A DNA stretch of 64,000 nt from Lentisphaera marina (GTDB lineage Bacteria > Verrucomicrobiota > Lentisphaeria > Lentisphaerales > Lentisphaeraceae), in NCBI RefSeq assembly GCF_028745505.1, contig NZ_JAQZZL010000001.1, positions 2,105,818 to 2,169,817 of the forward strand. The letters are read 5' to 3'. Below the pieces are notes generated by a model. That model did no database searches. It saw only the letters and a program-made list of their open reading frames with translations, and was not told the origin of the DNA. Below, one piece after another: positions 52,373 to 61,470 of this stretch (positions are counted from its first letter, which is position 1; every line of letters begins with the position of its first letter). The translations under genes were made by a program, and so were the position numbers.

Positions 52373-55054
52373 TTATTTTTGATGGAAGGCTTCACTGCTC
52401 ACCAGTGCCTGGATAAAAGAGCTTACATTATAGTCATTTGATTTAGCTGAAGCAAGAATCTCGTTTACCAGATCTTCATCGGTAAAGCCAAATGGACGTC
52501 CCAAAGCATATTCAATCAAATGTTCTGTAAAGCCTTGAGCAAAGTCTGTTTCGCGTTTGCCAATAAGTTCACGCATGGCAAAGTAGTCCTTAAAGGCGGG
52601 CCCATTGTGAAAGGCCCCGGCCGGATCAATTTTATGCCCTTTCTTACTTTGGACTTTGCGTTTACCTCCACTCACAACGGCAAATTCCATGTCACGCCAT
52701 TTCCCCACTGGATCAAAATTTTCTAGGCCAAAACCGATGGGGTCAATCTTTCTATGACAGCTAGCACATTGAGGTTCAGCCTGGTGCGCTAAAAGTTTTT
52801 GACGCGTCGTCAGGTTTTGTCCTTTAACAGCTGAGAGCTGGGGTACATTTGCCGGAGCCGGTGGTGGTGGTTCATTAAGTAAATGACGCAAAACCCAGGC
52901 ACCACGCTCAACTGGACTGCTTTCAGCCCCATCGCTGCCCATGGCATGAATCGCCGCCATACCGAGAAGTCCGCCTCTGGGAGAGCTTTTCGGTAAATTG
53001 ACTTTACGGTATTCATCGCCGGTCACACCTTCAATACCATAATATGTTGCCAGTAGTGCATTTATAATGACGTAATCACTGTTTAAAAGTTTACCAATTT
53101 GCCCTGCTTTGTTGTTGCGCATAAGGTAGGCAAAACTTTTGTAGACTTCCTGGCGTGAGGCCTCGCGGGTGGCATCATCAAATTCACGGTAGAGGGTGGT
53201 GTCGAATTGAAAAAAATCGAGACGTTCCATATCTAACCATTGATGAAGAAAACCGGAGACAAATTTATCGGCACGTGAATCCGCAATCATGCGCTTTACT
53301 TGTTGATTGAGGACTTCCGGCTTAGTGAGTTGTTTTTTTGCCGCTAGGCTCATGAGCTGCGCATCAGGTGGGGAACTCCAAAGAAAATAAGCCAGGCGTA
53401 CGGCGAGTTCGCGATCATTAAGTTGGCGACGTCCCTCTCCTGTACTCGATTCGTTAAAATAGAGAAAACCCGGTGAGGCCAAAATAATACTCAAGGGCTT
53501 ACGGATAGCGACATCAAAGCTTTCTCCTGCAGAGCGGCGTAGCTTAAAAATATTAAGCAAACCATCCACATAGTCCTTTTTAGCTGATACACCGCGAAAA
53601 GCTTTCGCACTAAACTTCTGGAGGATTTTACGAGCACGATCGCTTTCTTTTAAGGAACGGCTATTTTGAACCCACCAATCCATTTGCAATGCTGGGGTCT
53701 TTTTAGGAGGATGTGGCCCTTCCAACTCTAGCCAATCTATCCAGATTGCCGGAGGAATGCCGTAGCCGTTTTTCTTGGCATATTCACCAATAGTTCCCCA
53801 ACTCGCCTTCACACTGTCATTATGTTGTTTCTCCTGTACGCTAAATTCTTTAGTTGTATTAGAATCTATTTCAATGGGAACTTCAATGATCTGAGGCTTA
53901 TCTATAGTTCCTGTAACCTGTCGAGTGGCAATAGGTTTTCCAGGAAATAAACCAAATTGCCAGCCTGTTTGAATCTGCGGATGACCGATGTCGATAAAGT
54001 GTCTGTGGGCAGGTTGACCATCCACAGCAGCAACGCGAACACGTAAAGTATAGCTGCCCGGGACTAAGTCTTCTGACCCAATATCAACACGACCATAACC
54101 TTTACCAACCATCAGATAAGAGCCACTATCGCGTTTAGGTAAAGAGGCAAAATGTTTGTAGAGGGCAAAGTCCCTCTGAGTATGAATAAAACGAAATGTT
54201 GTTGCCGGGTGCCAGGCTTCTTTGAAACCAAAATCTTTGTGATTGGGAGCACCTTTCAATTTATGGGCACTATGATACAGGTCGTATTCCTTAGGCAGGT
54301 TTTTATTTTTAGGCTTTTGCTTATAAATCTTTTCTACGATTTCTTTATTTTCGGGAGCCTTGGCAAGCTCATCAACAATCTTTTGCCATTTCCTGAATTG
54401 AGCATAGGTTTTTTCTTTGCCATTGATGAATTTATCTATTTGAGGGTTAAATACCTTTTCGGGTTCAACGCGGTACGTTTTTGATTTGACTGATGCAAGC
54501 TTGTGGCGAAGAAACATTTCATCAATGGCTGCACGTCCCAATTTAAGGTAGGTTTCGAATTGATCACTGGAAATAAACTGTGAGGACCCCACAGTGTCAA
54601 ATCTGCCCGCGCTTTCGTCCGTGGGTAACGTATCCACATCAACTGTAGCTCCAGTCAATTCTTTGATAGTATTTTGATACTCACGGCGATTGAGACGCTT
54701 CATGGTGATTTTACCGCCGGAATCGGATAGAGCCTTGCGTGCCGTCACCATGGTCTTGGAAAGGTCGTCTAAAAAGTCGGCTTTTTCATGGTTCTTAGGC
54801 TGTTTTTTATCTTCAGGGGGCATCTCTCCGGCATTTAAACTATGTAATACTTTTTGCCAGGCTTCCGCTCCTTGGAGGGTTTGAATATTAAAATCCAAAT
54901 CCTCAAGATTTACATTGCCCTCTTCTTTTTCTTCACCATGACAATTGAGACAATAATTGGCCAGGAAGTCAAAATTCTTTTCAGGGAAAACTGCCTTTTC
55001 AGCCTGTGAATTAAAGGCTCCTAACAAGGATAAAGATATAAGAAATTTCTTCAT
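52373..55054 (-). CDS. DUF1592-type (PSCyt/PSD) heme protein, copy 3
   Basis: 893 aa. Same order as the other two: signal peptide, CLNCHGEEKEEG heme site, RLNRREYQNTIKELTG, central segment with IWIDWLELEGP, RLAYFLWSSPPDAQLMSLA, FLHQWLDMERLDFFQF, RGGLLGMAAIHAMGSDGAESSPVERG, CASCH, LIEYALGRPFGFTDEDLV. Closest to copy 2. ATG overlaps the DUF1552 stop by 4 bases. Likely a periplasmic redox protein whose substrate is unknown. Confidence 0.88.
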   Translation of the reverse strand: MKKFLISLSLLGAFNSQAEKAVFPEKNFDFLANYCLNCHGEEKEEGNVNLEDLDFNIQTLQGAEAWQKVLHSLNAGEMPPEDKKQPKNHEKADFLDDLSKTMVTARKALSDSGGKITMKRLNRREYQNTIKELTGATVDVDTLPTDESAGRFDTVGSSQFISSDQFETYLKLGRAAIDEMFLRHKLASVKSKTYRVEPEKVFNPQIDKFINGKEKTYAQFRKWQKIVDELAKAPENKEIVEKIYKQKPKNKNLPKEYDLYHSAHKLKGAPNHKDFGFKEAWHPATTFRFIHTQRDFALYKHFASLPKRDSGSYLMVGKGYGRVDIGSEDLVPGSYTLRVRVAAVDGQPAHRHFIDIGHPQIQTGWQFGLFPGKPIATRQVTGTIDKPQIIEVPIEIDSNTTKEFSVQEKQHNDSVKASWGTIGEYAKKNGYGIPPAIWIDWLELEGPHPPKKTPALQMDWWVQNSRSLKESDRARKILQKFSAKAFRGVSAKKDYVDGLLNIFKLRRSAGESFDVAIRKPLSIILASPGFLYFNESSTGEGRRQLNDRELAVRLAYFLWSSPPDAQLMSLAAKKQLTKPEVLNQQVKRMIADSRADKFVSGFLHQWLDMERLDFFQFDTTLYREFDDATREASRQEVYKSFAYLMRNNKAGQIGKLLNSDYVIINALLATYYGIEGVTGDEYRKVNLPKSSPRGGLLGMAAIHAMGSDGAESSPVERGAWVLRHLLNEPPPPAPANVPQLSAVKGQNLTTRQKLLAHQAEPQCASCHRKIDPIGFGLENFDPVGKWRDMEFAVVSGGKRKVQSKKGHKIDPAGAFHNGPAFKDYFAMRELIGKRETDFAQGFTEHLIEYALGRPFGFTDEDLVNEILASAKSNDYNVSSFIQALVSSEAFHQK

Positions 55055-56340
55055 GCCTGGAGCTCCTTAATAATGCCGGTACTATCGCCATGACTATCCG
55101 CTTTAATCCCCATTCCCTGCAGTAAACTGAGCCAAACATTGCACAAAGGCGTGTGTTCAGGTAAGACAAGATTATGGCCCAGCTTAAGATTTGACCCTCT
55201 GCCAGTAATTAAGGTTGGCACATTTTCGATGTAATGAATACTTCTTATACCACCGCCAAAAACGACTGTGGTATTATCAAATAAACTGGACCCGTCGGCC
55301 TCTTTAGTTCTTTTGAGCTGATCGATTAAACCGGCCAATAATTGAGTATTAGCCTTATCTCTCTTTTGTGAGGCCTCCATGCGTGGCCCTGGTGCATAAT
55401 GACTAACTGTATGAGGCGAGAAACCTGCATCCACACTTTGCAAGAGAGTTCCCACTGGTAGTCGATAAGTGATGGCACGGGTACTATCAGTCTGTAGCGC
55501 GGCAGTCATAAGCTTGTAAATCATCTCGATTTCATCTTTCCCTTTTAAGCCGAGCTTAGGCTCTACCATGGGTGCTTTTGCCTTAGGTACTGTGAGCCAA
55601 TCTTCATCTTTTTTCAGGCGGGTCTCGATATCGCGAATCCCCTGAAAATACTCATCCAACTTTTCATTATCGTCCTTGGATAGTCCACCTTGAACGCGTT
55701 TAGCATCTTTAAAAACGGTATCTAGTACACTGCGATTCTCAGCAATGGCCGCCTGACGCTGCTCCAATGGCATATCCTCCGCTGAAAAAAGCTTGTGAAA
55801 AACTTGGACTGGATCCTTAATCCCGCCAATTGGTTTCCCCTTTTGATCCCAGGACAAAGACAAGCCTGGGCCGTGACCTCCATTAAAATCGTCATCACCT
55901 ACCAGGGGCAAAGATGAAAAACGGGTCTGATGTCCAACTTGCCCTGCAATGACTTGATCGAGTGAAATACTATTGGACATATTCTGACCTGGAATAGCAT
56001 AGCGATTGGCTCCCGTCAGCCAATTAGTACTGCCGTTATGGGCACCAAAATGGTGCTCATGACGGCACCCCTGTACAATAGTGAAATCTGATTTGTGTTT
56101 TGCCAAAGGTTTTAAACCAAGCGGAAGTGTATAATTAGAGTCTTTTTGAGCCAGGTCCGGAAACCAGGTTTCCTGAGTTACTCCAAAGCCCATACTAATA
56201 AAAATAGCTCGCTTGGGGGCTTTGATCGATTTCCTTTTCGTCCCTGCTTTGGCTTTGTAATTCATTGAAGCAAGACTTGGAAGTGCAATAAGTGCACCTG
56301 AGCCTCGCAGAAAACTTCGGCGATTGATTTTAGCGTTCAT
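55051..56340 (-). CDS. DUF1552 Tat-exported protein, copy 3
   Basis: 429 aa. Twin-arginine signal KINRRSFLRGSGALIALPSLA, FISMGFGVTQETWFPDL, GANRYAIPGQNM, GHGPGLSLSWDQKGKPIGG, LDEYFQGIRDIETRL, HTVSHYAPGPRMEASQKRDK, GDSTGIIKELQA. Its start lies inside the stop region of a 36-codon ORF (56330-56440), so it may be translated by coupling. No promoter element directly upstream; the prepilin promoter at 57149 may serve it. Confidence 0.9.
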   Translation of the reverse strand: MNAKINRRSFLRGSGALIALPSLASMNYKAKAGTKRKSIKAPKRAIFISMGFGVTQETWFPDLAQKDSNYTLPLGLKPLAKHKSDFTIVQGCRHEHHFGAHNGSTNWLTGANRYAIPGQNMSNSISLDQVIAGQVGHQTRFSSLPLVGDDDFNGGHGPGLSLSWDQKGKPIGGIKDPVQVFHKLFSAEDMPLEQRQAAIAENRSVLDTVFKDAKRVQGGLSKDDNEKLDEYFQGIRDIETRLKKDEDWLTVPKAKAPMVEPKLGLKGKDEIEMIYKLMTAALQTDSTRAITYRLPVGTLLQSVDAGFSPHTVSHYAPGPRMEASQKRDKANTQLLAGLIDQLKRTKEADGSSLFDNTTVVFGGGIRSIHYIENVPTLITGRGSNLKLGHNLVLPEHTPLCNVWLSLLQGMGIKADSHGDSTGIIKELQA

Positions 56341-56440
56341 AATTCGAATCCTTGAGCTGTTTAAATAAGGTGGGCATGATTCTTTCTAGAGGGTTTAATG
56401 GTGAGGCGTAAGGGCCAAAGTGACTGAGTGCTACTTTCAT
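56330..56440 (-). CDS. 36-aa coupled small ORF
   Basis: ATG 56440 follows AAGGGAGACATTC, a strong ribosome site. The peptide (MKVALSHFGPYASPLNPLER, then 16 more residues) ends with a TAA that lies 8 bases inside the next gene, so stop and restart overlap by 11 bases. It is placed between the prepilin and the DUF1552 gene. No similarity recognised. It may be a real short protein or a leader that tunes translation of the DUF1552 protein. Confidence 0.55.
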   Translation of the reverse strand: MKVALSHFGPYASPLNPLERIMPTLFKQLKDSNYER

Positions 56441-56451
56441 GAATGTCTCCC

Positions 56452-57120
56452 TTAAAATGGCAGTTGGACTTGATCCTTAGTCCACCCACCATGAAAACCC
56501 AATTGACCTAAAGAGCCTATACTATGTCCTTGCACATGGCCATCAATAAACCAGATATTTGGTTTATTATCATGGCGAAGATGAATGCTACCTTGGGTGG
56601 CCTGAAAACGGTCCCACCAAAAAGTCACAGCCTGATAGAACTCACCATTATGCATGGCCGCTGAATCAGCATAGTGAAAAAACTCTCTTGCGGATTCTAC
56701 TTCAGCTGGAATAATAAAGCGAAGGTCTGCTGATTCCATATTAACACCGTCACGTTTATTACCATATTTATCTCTTACTACACCATAAGCCCTTGCTTTA
56801 TAACTAGCTGCCCACTCCACATCACTGAGTGGCATTGAAGGACAGGTCATGGCATCCTTGGCAATAGGTAAATAACCATCTGTATACATGACATTTGCCC
56901 ACCAGCCGTCATGACCGCCTCCGGGTCGACTGACAATTAAGTTTCCGTTATTATCATCCGCATATAAATAAGCCCCAAGACCGATTTGCTTGAGATTATT
57001 TTTACAGACTGAGGCACGACTCTTATCACGTGCGCTACTCAATGAAGGCAAAAGTAAGGAAGACAAAATACCGATAATGGCCACTACAACTAAAATTTCT
57101 ATCAAAGTAAATTTTTTCAT
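56452..57120 (-). CDS. prepilin-like protein with H-X9-DG motif
   Basis: 222 aa. Begins [20 protein letters not shown], the type IV prepilin/pseudopilin signal. Then [27 protein letters not shown] and, near the end, [12 protein letters not shown] (H-X9-DG). Paralogue of 11368-12075. First gene of the group leading to the third DUF1552/DUF1592 pair and divergently placed from the ECF sigma gene. Probably a surface pseudopilin. Confidence 0.88.
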   Translation of the reverse strand: MKKFTLIEILVVVAIIGILSSLLLPSLSSARDKSRASVCKNNLKQIGLGAYLYADDNNGNLIVSRPGGGHDGWWANVMYTDGYLPIAKDAMTCPSMPLSDVEWAASYKARAYGVVRDKYGNKRDGVNMESADLRFIIPAEVESAREFFHYADSAAMHNGEFYQAVTFWWDRFQATQGSIHLRHDNKPNIWFIDGHVQGHSIGSLGQLGFHGGWTKDQVQLPF

Positions 57121-57148
57121 TAATCTAAATCTCCATTTGTTTATATAA

Positions 57149-57179
57149 ATAAATAATTGTGAGATTTCAGATAATGACA
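57149..57179 (-). promoter_or_regulatory. variant promoter element before the second prepilin
   Basis: Minus-strand TGTCAT is clear, but the box 17 bases on is ATTATTTAT; the better ACAATTATT lies only 14 bases away. Counted as a weak or shifted match. Confidence 0.35.
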
Positions 57180-57348
57180 GATTGAGTAATGTTTTTTCAA
57201 AAAAACATGTGTAACCTGCAAGCCATCATGGCTATACAGCTCAAACGCGAAACAACGATTTTTCATTCTCTTCTCAGGCAGCAACTACAAACTTGACAAA
57301 AATTTGCGAACTCCACGAGTTATAAACAGCTAATAAGGATTTTATATC

Positions 57349-57413
57349 GAGGCTCTTTAGATGCAACAGATGAACACATCCTTCAAGTGATAGAAGGTTT
57401 ATAAAGAGACCTC
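57349..57413. repeat. long imperfect hairpin in the sigma-factor upstream region
   Basis: GAGGCTCTTTA (57349) pairs with TAAAGAGACCTC (57402-57413); inside it CCTTC and GAAGG form an inner stem. It lies before the plus-strand promoter element, so it is more likely a DNA-level or upstream RNA structure than a leader of the sigma gene. The rest of 57180-57449 shows nothing else. Confidence 0.4.
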
Positions 57414-57449
57414 AAGTGAGTAAGTTATTTTAATTTAAAATCTAATCCC

Positions 57450-57480
57450 TGTCAGATTATGAAACTTCACGACAATAACT
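57450..57480 (+). promoter_or_regulatory. TGTCA-N17-ACAATAACT promoter element of the sigma gene
   Basis: Plus-strand CTGTCAG, 17 bases ending CACG, ACAATAACT. The -10-like box ends about 63 bases before the start at 57543. It suggests autoregulation. Confidence 0.65.
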
Positions 57481-57542
57481 GAGTAAATTTAGTATGAGCA
57501 TAAGTACAGCATTCAAGTATTTAGCAATTGCACTGGAGTTTC

Positions 57543-58118
57543 ATGAAACATTACACAAGACAAACGCTACTTCAAAAAATTAAGGATACGCACAGCGAAG
57601 ACTCGTGGAATGAATTTGTAACAATCTACCGTCCTTATATATATCACGTCATTAGAAGTTTTGGCGTAAAGTATGATGAAATTGAAGACCATGTGCAAAA
57701 CACTTTGGTCATTTGCTGGAAAAAACTTCCGGAATTTAACTATGAACCACAGAAAGGATGTTTCCGTTATTGGTTGTGTAGAGTGGCTAAATCCATGGTG
57801 TACAATCATGGACAAAAATTTTCTCGCAGAGCTGAATTAGATAAAAAAATTGAAATCCCAACTACACTTTCACCTGAAATTGAAGAAATATCTGATAGGG
57901 AATGGATCGATTTTATTACTAAAATGGATTGGGATAATATAAAAACTGATCTATCTAAAAATGCTCGCTTAAGTTTTGAAGCTCTCATGGAAGGTGAGTC
58001 ATTAGATAGTATATCTGAAAGGTTATCTATACCCAGAAATACGATCTCTGTTAATAAAAAAAGAATTACTCCAAAAATGGTTAAAAAGATTCAACAACTT
58101 AAGCGTGAATTAGGCTGA
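57543..58118 (+). CDS. ECF-type RNA polymerase sigma factor
   Basis: 191 aa from ATG 57543, preferred over the TTG at 57528 because GGAG lies 5-6 bases before it. Region 2: FVTIYRPYIYHVIRSFGVKYDEIEDHVQNTLVICWKKLPEF then FRYWLCRVAKSMVYNH. Region 4: EGESLDSISERLSIPRNTISVNKKR, a helix-turn-helix for the -35 box. ECF (group 4) sigma factors direct polymerase to a small promoter set. The plus-strand promoter element in front of it, also found before many genes of this locus, suggests it recognises TGTCA-type promoters, including its own. The kinase gene starts 53 bases after its stop. Confidence 0.85.
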   Translation: MKHYTRQTLLQKIKDTHSEDSWNEFVTIYRPYIYHVIRSFGVKYDEIEDHVQNTLVICWKKLPEFNYEPQKGCFRYWLCRVAKSMVYNHGQKFSRRAELDKKIEIPTTLSPEIEEISDREWIDFITKMDWDNIKTDLSKNARLSFEALMEGESLDSISERLSIPRNTISVNKKRITPKMVKKIQQLKRELG

Positions 58119-58171
58119 AATTACAAGTAATCAAGAGTTATTCTCCATTAATAATAGGTGCGCTAATCAAG

Positions 58172-60088
58172 ATGGATGACGAGATAAACAACTGGAAAAG
58201 CCTTTACAAATTGGCTGAGGAAGATGGTCGTGAAAATAGCCTTCTTTATTCACTGTGGAACGTCGAAAATCGTTACGAGAGCTCGGAAATAACGGGTTCG
58301 GGAGCGATGAAAAACATCATTCGCACGGAAGATACAGTCTCTGGACGCGTCATTGCTAAAGCCGTGCTTAAGAACCCTCAAGATGAACAAGCTGTCGAAA
58401 GTTTTCTGAGAGAAGCGCGTATCACAGCTATGTTACAGCACCCAAATATTGTTCCACTCTACGACATAGGTCTCGATGATCAGGGACACCCTTATTTTAC
58501 CATGAAACTGATTAAAGGACTTAGTTTAAGAGTCATCCTTGATAAGCTCATCAATAAGGATCCGCAAACTCTCAAAGATTATCCACTTCCCAAGCGAATA
58601 GATATTTTTCTCAAAGTTTGTGAAGCTCTAGCTTACGCACATTCACGTGGTATAGCTCACTTAGACCTTAAGCCCGATAACATAACGGTGAGCACCTTTG
58701 GTGACGTTGTCGTTTGTGACTGGGGCTTAGCAGCCATTATTGGTCATAATGATGATATGGACGTATCCCTACTTGAAAGCCTGGACTACTACAGCAAGCG
58801 CTATTATACCCTTAGTGGAGAAATCAAAGGAACCCCGGGCTACATGTCTCCAGAACAGGCTAAAGGAGGCGATACGGTGAAAGATGAACGTAGTGATATT
58901 TTCGCCCTCGGATCTATTCTTTATGAATTACTGAGTCTTGGAAACGCTATCGACGGTGAGGGCGCCAAGGAAATAATTAGCGAAACTCTTACGGGCCATT
59001 TTGTAAAGCCAAGTAAAAAAAGGCCTGATCTCATAATACCGGAAAGTTTGGAAGCCATTTGTATGAAGGCCTTGCACTTATCTCCGCAAGAGCGTTACCA
59101 ATCGGTTGAAAAAATCATTTCTGATATAGATGCTTACCGAAACGGTTTTTTGACTGAGGCCGAGGAAGCCTCCTTTGCTAAGCAGCTGACTCTTCTTTAT
59201 AAACGTAACAAAAGTATTTGCCTGCTGGCTATGATGCTTGTTTCTGTGATAGTTATTGGTTCACTAGTCTTTATTGAGAGTTTGAGAAAGGAAAAACAGC
59301 TTACGACTAAGGCTTTAGAGAAGTCTGAAACTTTACTCGATATGAATAAAAAAATATCAAGAGAAGCCAGCTTAAGTTATAGGTTTAAAGCTAGGACAGA
59401 CTATTACCGCTTTCTACCTTCTCAGGCTGTTGAAGCTTATGAGGCAGCTCATATACTCCATGGAGGTGATTTTAGATCCTACTTATATTTGGCGAAGTCT
59501 CTTTGTGTCCAGCAAAGATTCTCTGAAGCCAAAGAAAAATTGTCTCGAGGCCATGAATTATTAGTCAAGAAACCCGAAGAATTTTCTTTATTGACTATGC
59601 AATTATATTCAGATTTAGCAGCGCTCAATTCACACAAGGTTTTAAGTGTTCAGGAACTTTACCCCATAGTAAAAAAATATTTAGGTACTGATAGCTATAT
59701 GATCTTTAAATCCCAGTTATTTACCTGGGCCATCCTCAATACAGAAAGAACTGCAGGTAATGAAATTGAAGAAATTAAAGCAGATCTGAACTGGCTACTC
59801 AGCCAGGAAAATAAAACTCCAATCAATGGTAAATTAAGCGGGAGGTATATGGGTTTGAAGTTCGATTTATCCGGTCATCCGCAATTACATGATATTCGCA
59901 GTATTTCTCAATTTACTTTTACAGAATTAAATATCCGTGGCTGTGACGTGAAGGAAATGGCTTTAGTTAAAGCTTTCCCAAGGTACCCAAATATGGATTC
60001 TTTTCAAAGAGTGGCAAATTTGCTTCTGGATGAGGGACAGGCAGTACACAAATATGCCTTTACTAAAACGAAATTGCTTCGTAAATAA
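58172..60088 (+). CDS. membrane Ser/Thr protein kinase with TPR-like domain
   Basis: 638 aa. Kinase domain about 40-325: glycine-rich region TGSGAMKNI, Lys 63 (RVIAKAV), Glu 81, catalytic loop HLDLKPDN (163-170; Leu in place of the HRD Arg), DWG (183-185) in place of DFG, and SPE (226-228). The HLD/DWG variants are frequent in PVC kinases and need not mean loss of activity. One transmembrane helix about 348-369, then about 270 residues outside, with TPR-like helices (EAYEAAHILHGGDFRSYLYLAKSL). Likely senses an envelope or substrate signal and controls the sigma factor next to it; phosphorylation of the sigma factor is an inference. Confidence 0.88.
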   Translation: MDDEINNWKSLYKLAEEDGRENSLLYSLWNVENRYESSEITGSGAMKNIIRTEDTVSGRVIAKAVLKNPQDEQAVESFLREARITAMLQHPNIVPLYDIGLDDQGHPYFTMKLIKGLSLRVILDKLINKDPQTLKDYPLPKRIDIFLKVCEALAYAHSRGIAHLDLKPDNITVSTFGDVVVCDWGLAAIIGHNDDMDVSLLESLDYYSKRYYTLSGEIKGTPGYMSPEQAKGGDTVKDERSDIFALGSILYELLSLGNAIDGEGAKEIISETLTGHFVKPSKKRPDLIIPESLEAICMKALHLSPQERYQSVEKIISDIDAYRNGFLTEAEEASFAKQLTLLYKRNKSICLLAMMLVSVIVIGSLVFIESLRKEKQLTTKALEKSETLLDMNKKISREASLSYRFKARTDYYRFLPSQAVEAYEAAHILHGGDFRSYLYLAKSLCVQQRFSEAKEKLSRGHELLVKKPEEFSLLTMQLYSDLAALNSHKVLSVQELYPIVKKYLGTDSYMIFKSQLFTWAILNTERTAGNEIEEIKADLNWLLSQENKTPINGKLSGRYMGLKFDLSGHPQLHDIRSISQFTFTELNIRGCDVKEMALVKAFPRYPNMDSFQRVANLLLDEGQAVHKYAFTKTKLLRK

Positions 60089-60142
60089 ATTTTCACAAGT
60101 CTTTAGCTAGCTGGCTTAATTTGAACTATTGAGGCCTATGCA

Positions 60143-61216
60143 TCACTTTATTTTCCTAAGCTCTTTAGTGGCGTTGTTACGTATATAGGGATCAGGGTCA
60201 CTTTGAGCGGCATCATTCAATGCAGCTTGAATTAATTTTGAGTCTGGTCCACGTGCTACCAACCATATTACCCCCTCTTCGTCCCACTTCCCCCCCGATA
60301 CTTTAAGGCCTGGCATAATGGTCTTTTGAATACCACTTAATAGTTTATCCCACTTGAAGTTTTTTAGCGTTTCCTTTGGTATAAAAATACGACACGCGCC
60401 ACCAAGCATCGCAATGGCATAAGAATTTTGTTCACGAACTAAAAATGGCCCCTGAAAATATACTGTATCAACTTTTTTATTTCTTTCTAAATTCAAATCC
60501 CTCAGGCAGCTTGAACACAGTTCAGCTTTTGGTATGTGACCAGCAACCCATTTTGTTTGATTTAGTAAAGTAGGTGAAGGCTCCATTAAACAGCCGTGAT
60601 TATTACAGTGTGCTCCGTCTCCATGTGTCGTGTTTTTACATAGACCTAAAATATGCCCAAGCTCATGTTGTAGTATATAGTTTTCAAAACCGCCACCCAC
60701 ATAACCAAGATCAATAGATATATGAGAACCTTCAATAATCGCATAGGGCTCATGCTTCCTTTCATCCCAATGCCCCTTATCACTGTCGTAGCACAAGATA
60801 TGTATATAGGCGACTCCTTGATTCATTTGCCCAGGACCATTTATACAAAGAAGTGGAGCACAACGTTTCGGAAAGCCTTCAAATTTAGATATTGGTATTG
60901 GCTTACCCTGAATTATTTTTATTCCACCTGGCTTATGGCAATGTGCGTTAAGGAACCTGTACAATGTGTCTGTAAATCCAGTTGGTAAAGACGCTCCTTC
61001 AACTATGTCTAGTTCTACGTAAATCTGCTTATAAGACTTAGCATTTAAGTAAAGATGTTCAGGATGCATATAGGTCGGTAATTTACCAGATTTTGAAGCG
61101 CACCCAGTAACAAACAACTGCACTGTGATCAGGGTGAAAGCTGCCACTGTAGTTATCTTCAATCGTAGTTTCTTTATTTCATCACCTCTCATAATTAGAG
61201 TAAATTTATTTATCAT
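60143..61216 (-). CDS. zincin metalloprotease-like lipoprotein
   Basis: 357 aa as an open frame; the start is ambiguous (ATG 61216 or 61192, neither with a clear ribosome site). Lipoprotein signal ending LFVTGCAS (Cys about 39). Active-site motif HELGHILGLCKNTTHGDGAHC (184-204): HExxH with a further His at 203, then CNNHGCLM and CSSC (234-237), reminiscent of metzincin/archaemetzincin cysteine clusters but with a longer gap. Probably a zinc-dependent peptidase held at the envelope. The C-terminus (DPDPYIRNNATKELRKI) looks like a HEAT helix. Promoter element at 61324-61354. Confidence 0.75.
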   Translation of the reverse strand: MINKFTLIMRGDEIKKLRLKITTVAAFTLITVQLFVTGCASKSGKLPTYMHPEHLYLNAKSYKQIYVELDIVEGASLPTGFTDTLYRFLNAHCHKPGGIKIIQGKPIPISKFEGFPKRCAPLLCINGPGQMNQGVAYIHILCYDSDKGHWDERKHEPYAIIEGSHISIDLGYVGGGFENYILQHELGHILGLCKNTTHGDGAHCNNHGCLMEPSPTLLNQTKWVAGHIPKAELCSSCLRDLNLERNKKVDTVYFQGPFLVREQNSYAIAMLGGACRIFIPKETLKNFKWDKLLSGIQKTIMPGLKVSGGKWDEEGVIWLVARGPDSKLIQAALNDAAQSDPDPYIRNNATKELRKIK

Positions 61217-61323
61217 TTCAAACAGCTATGAATGTTACTTCTATTTGAAGGGCGCACTGTTTACTACCACCCAAAGTAAATTTTTTCATAAGATGCACGC
61301 CTTAAATCATTATAATGATATTT

Positions 61324-61354
61324 CATGATTATGATGAGATTACGTCAAATGACA
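61324..61354 (-). promoter_or_regulatory. TGTCA-N17-ATAATCATG promoter element
   Basis: Minus-strand CTGTCAT, 17 bases, ATAATCATG, upstream of the metalloprotease-like gene. Confidence 0.55.
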
Positions 61355-61470
61355 GGCAATAAGAATTTTTCATGTTTTAATTATTTATAATCAGCACCTT
61401 AGAGTCATAAAACTCTAAAATCAGGTATTTTAGTATTTCTGAGTAAAAACGTAAAGCTTTTTCCTAGTTT

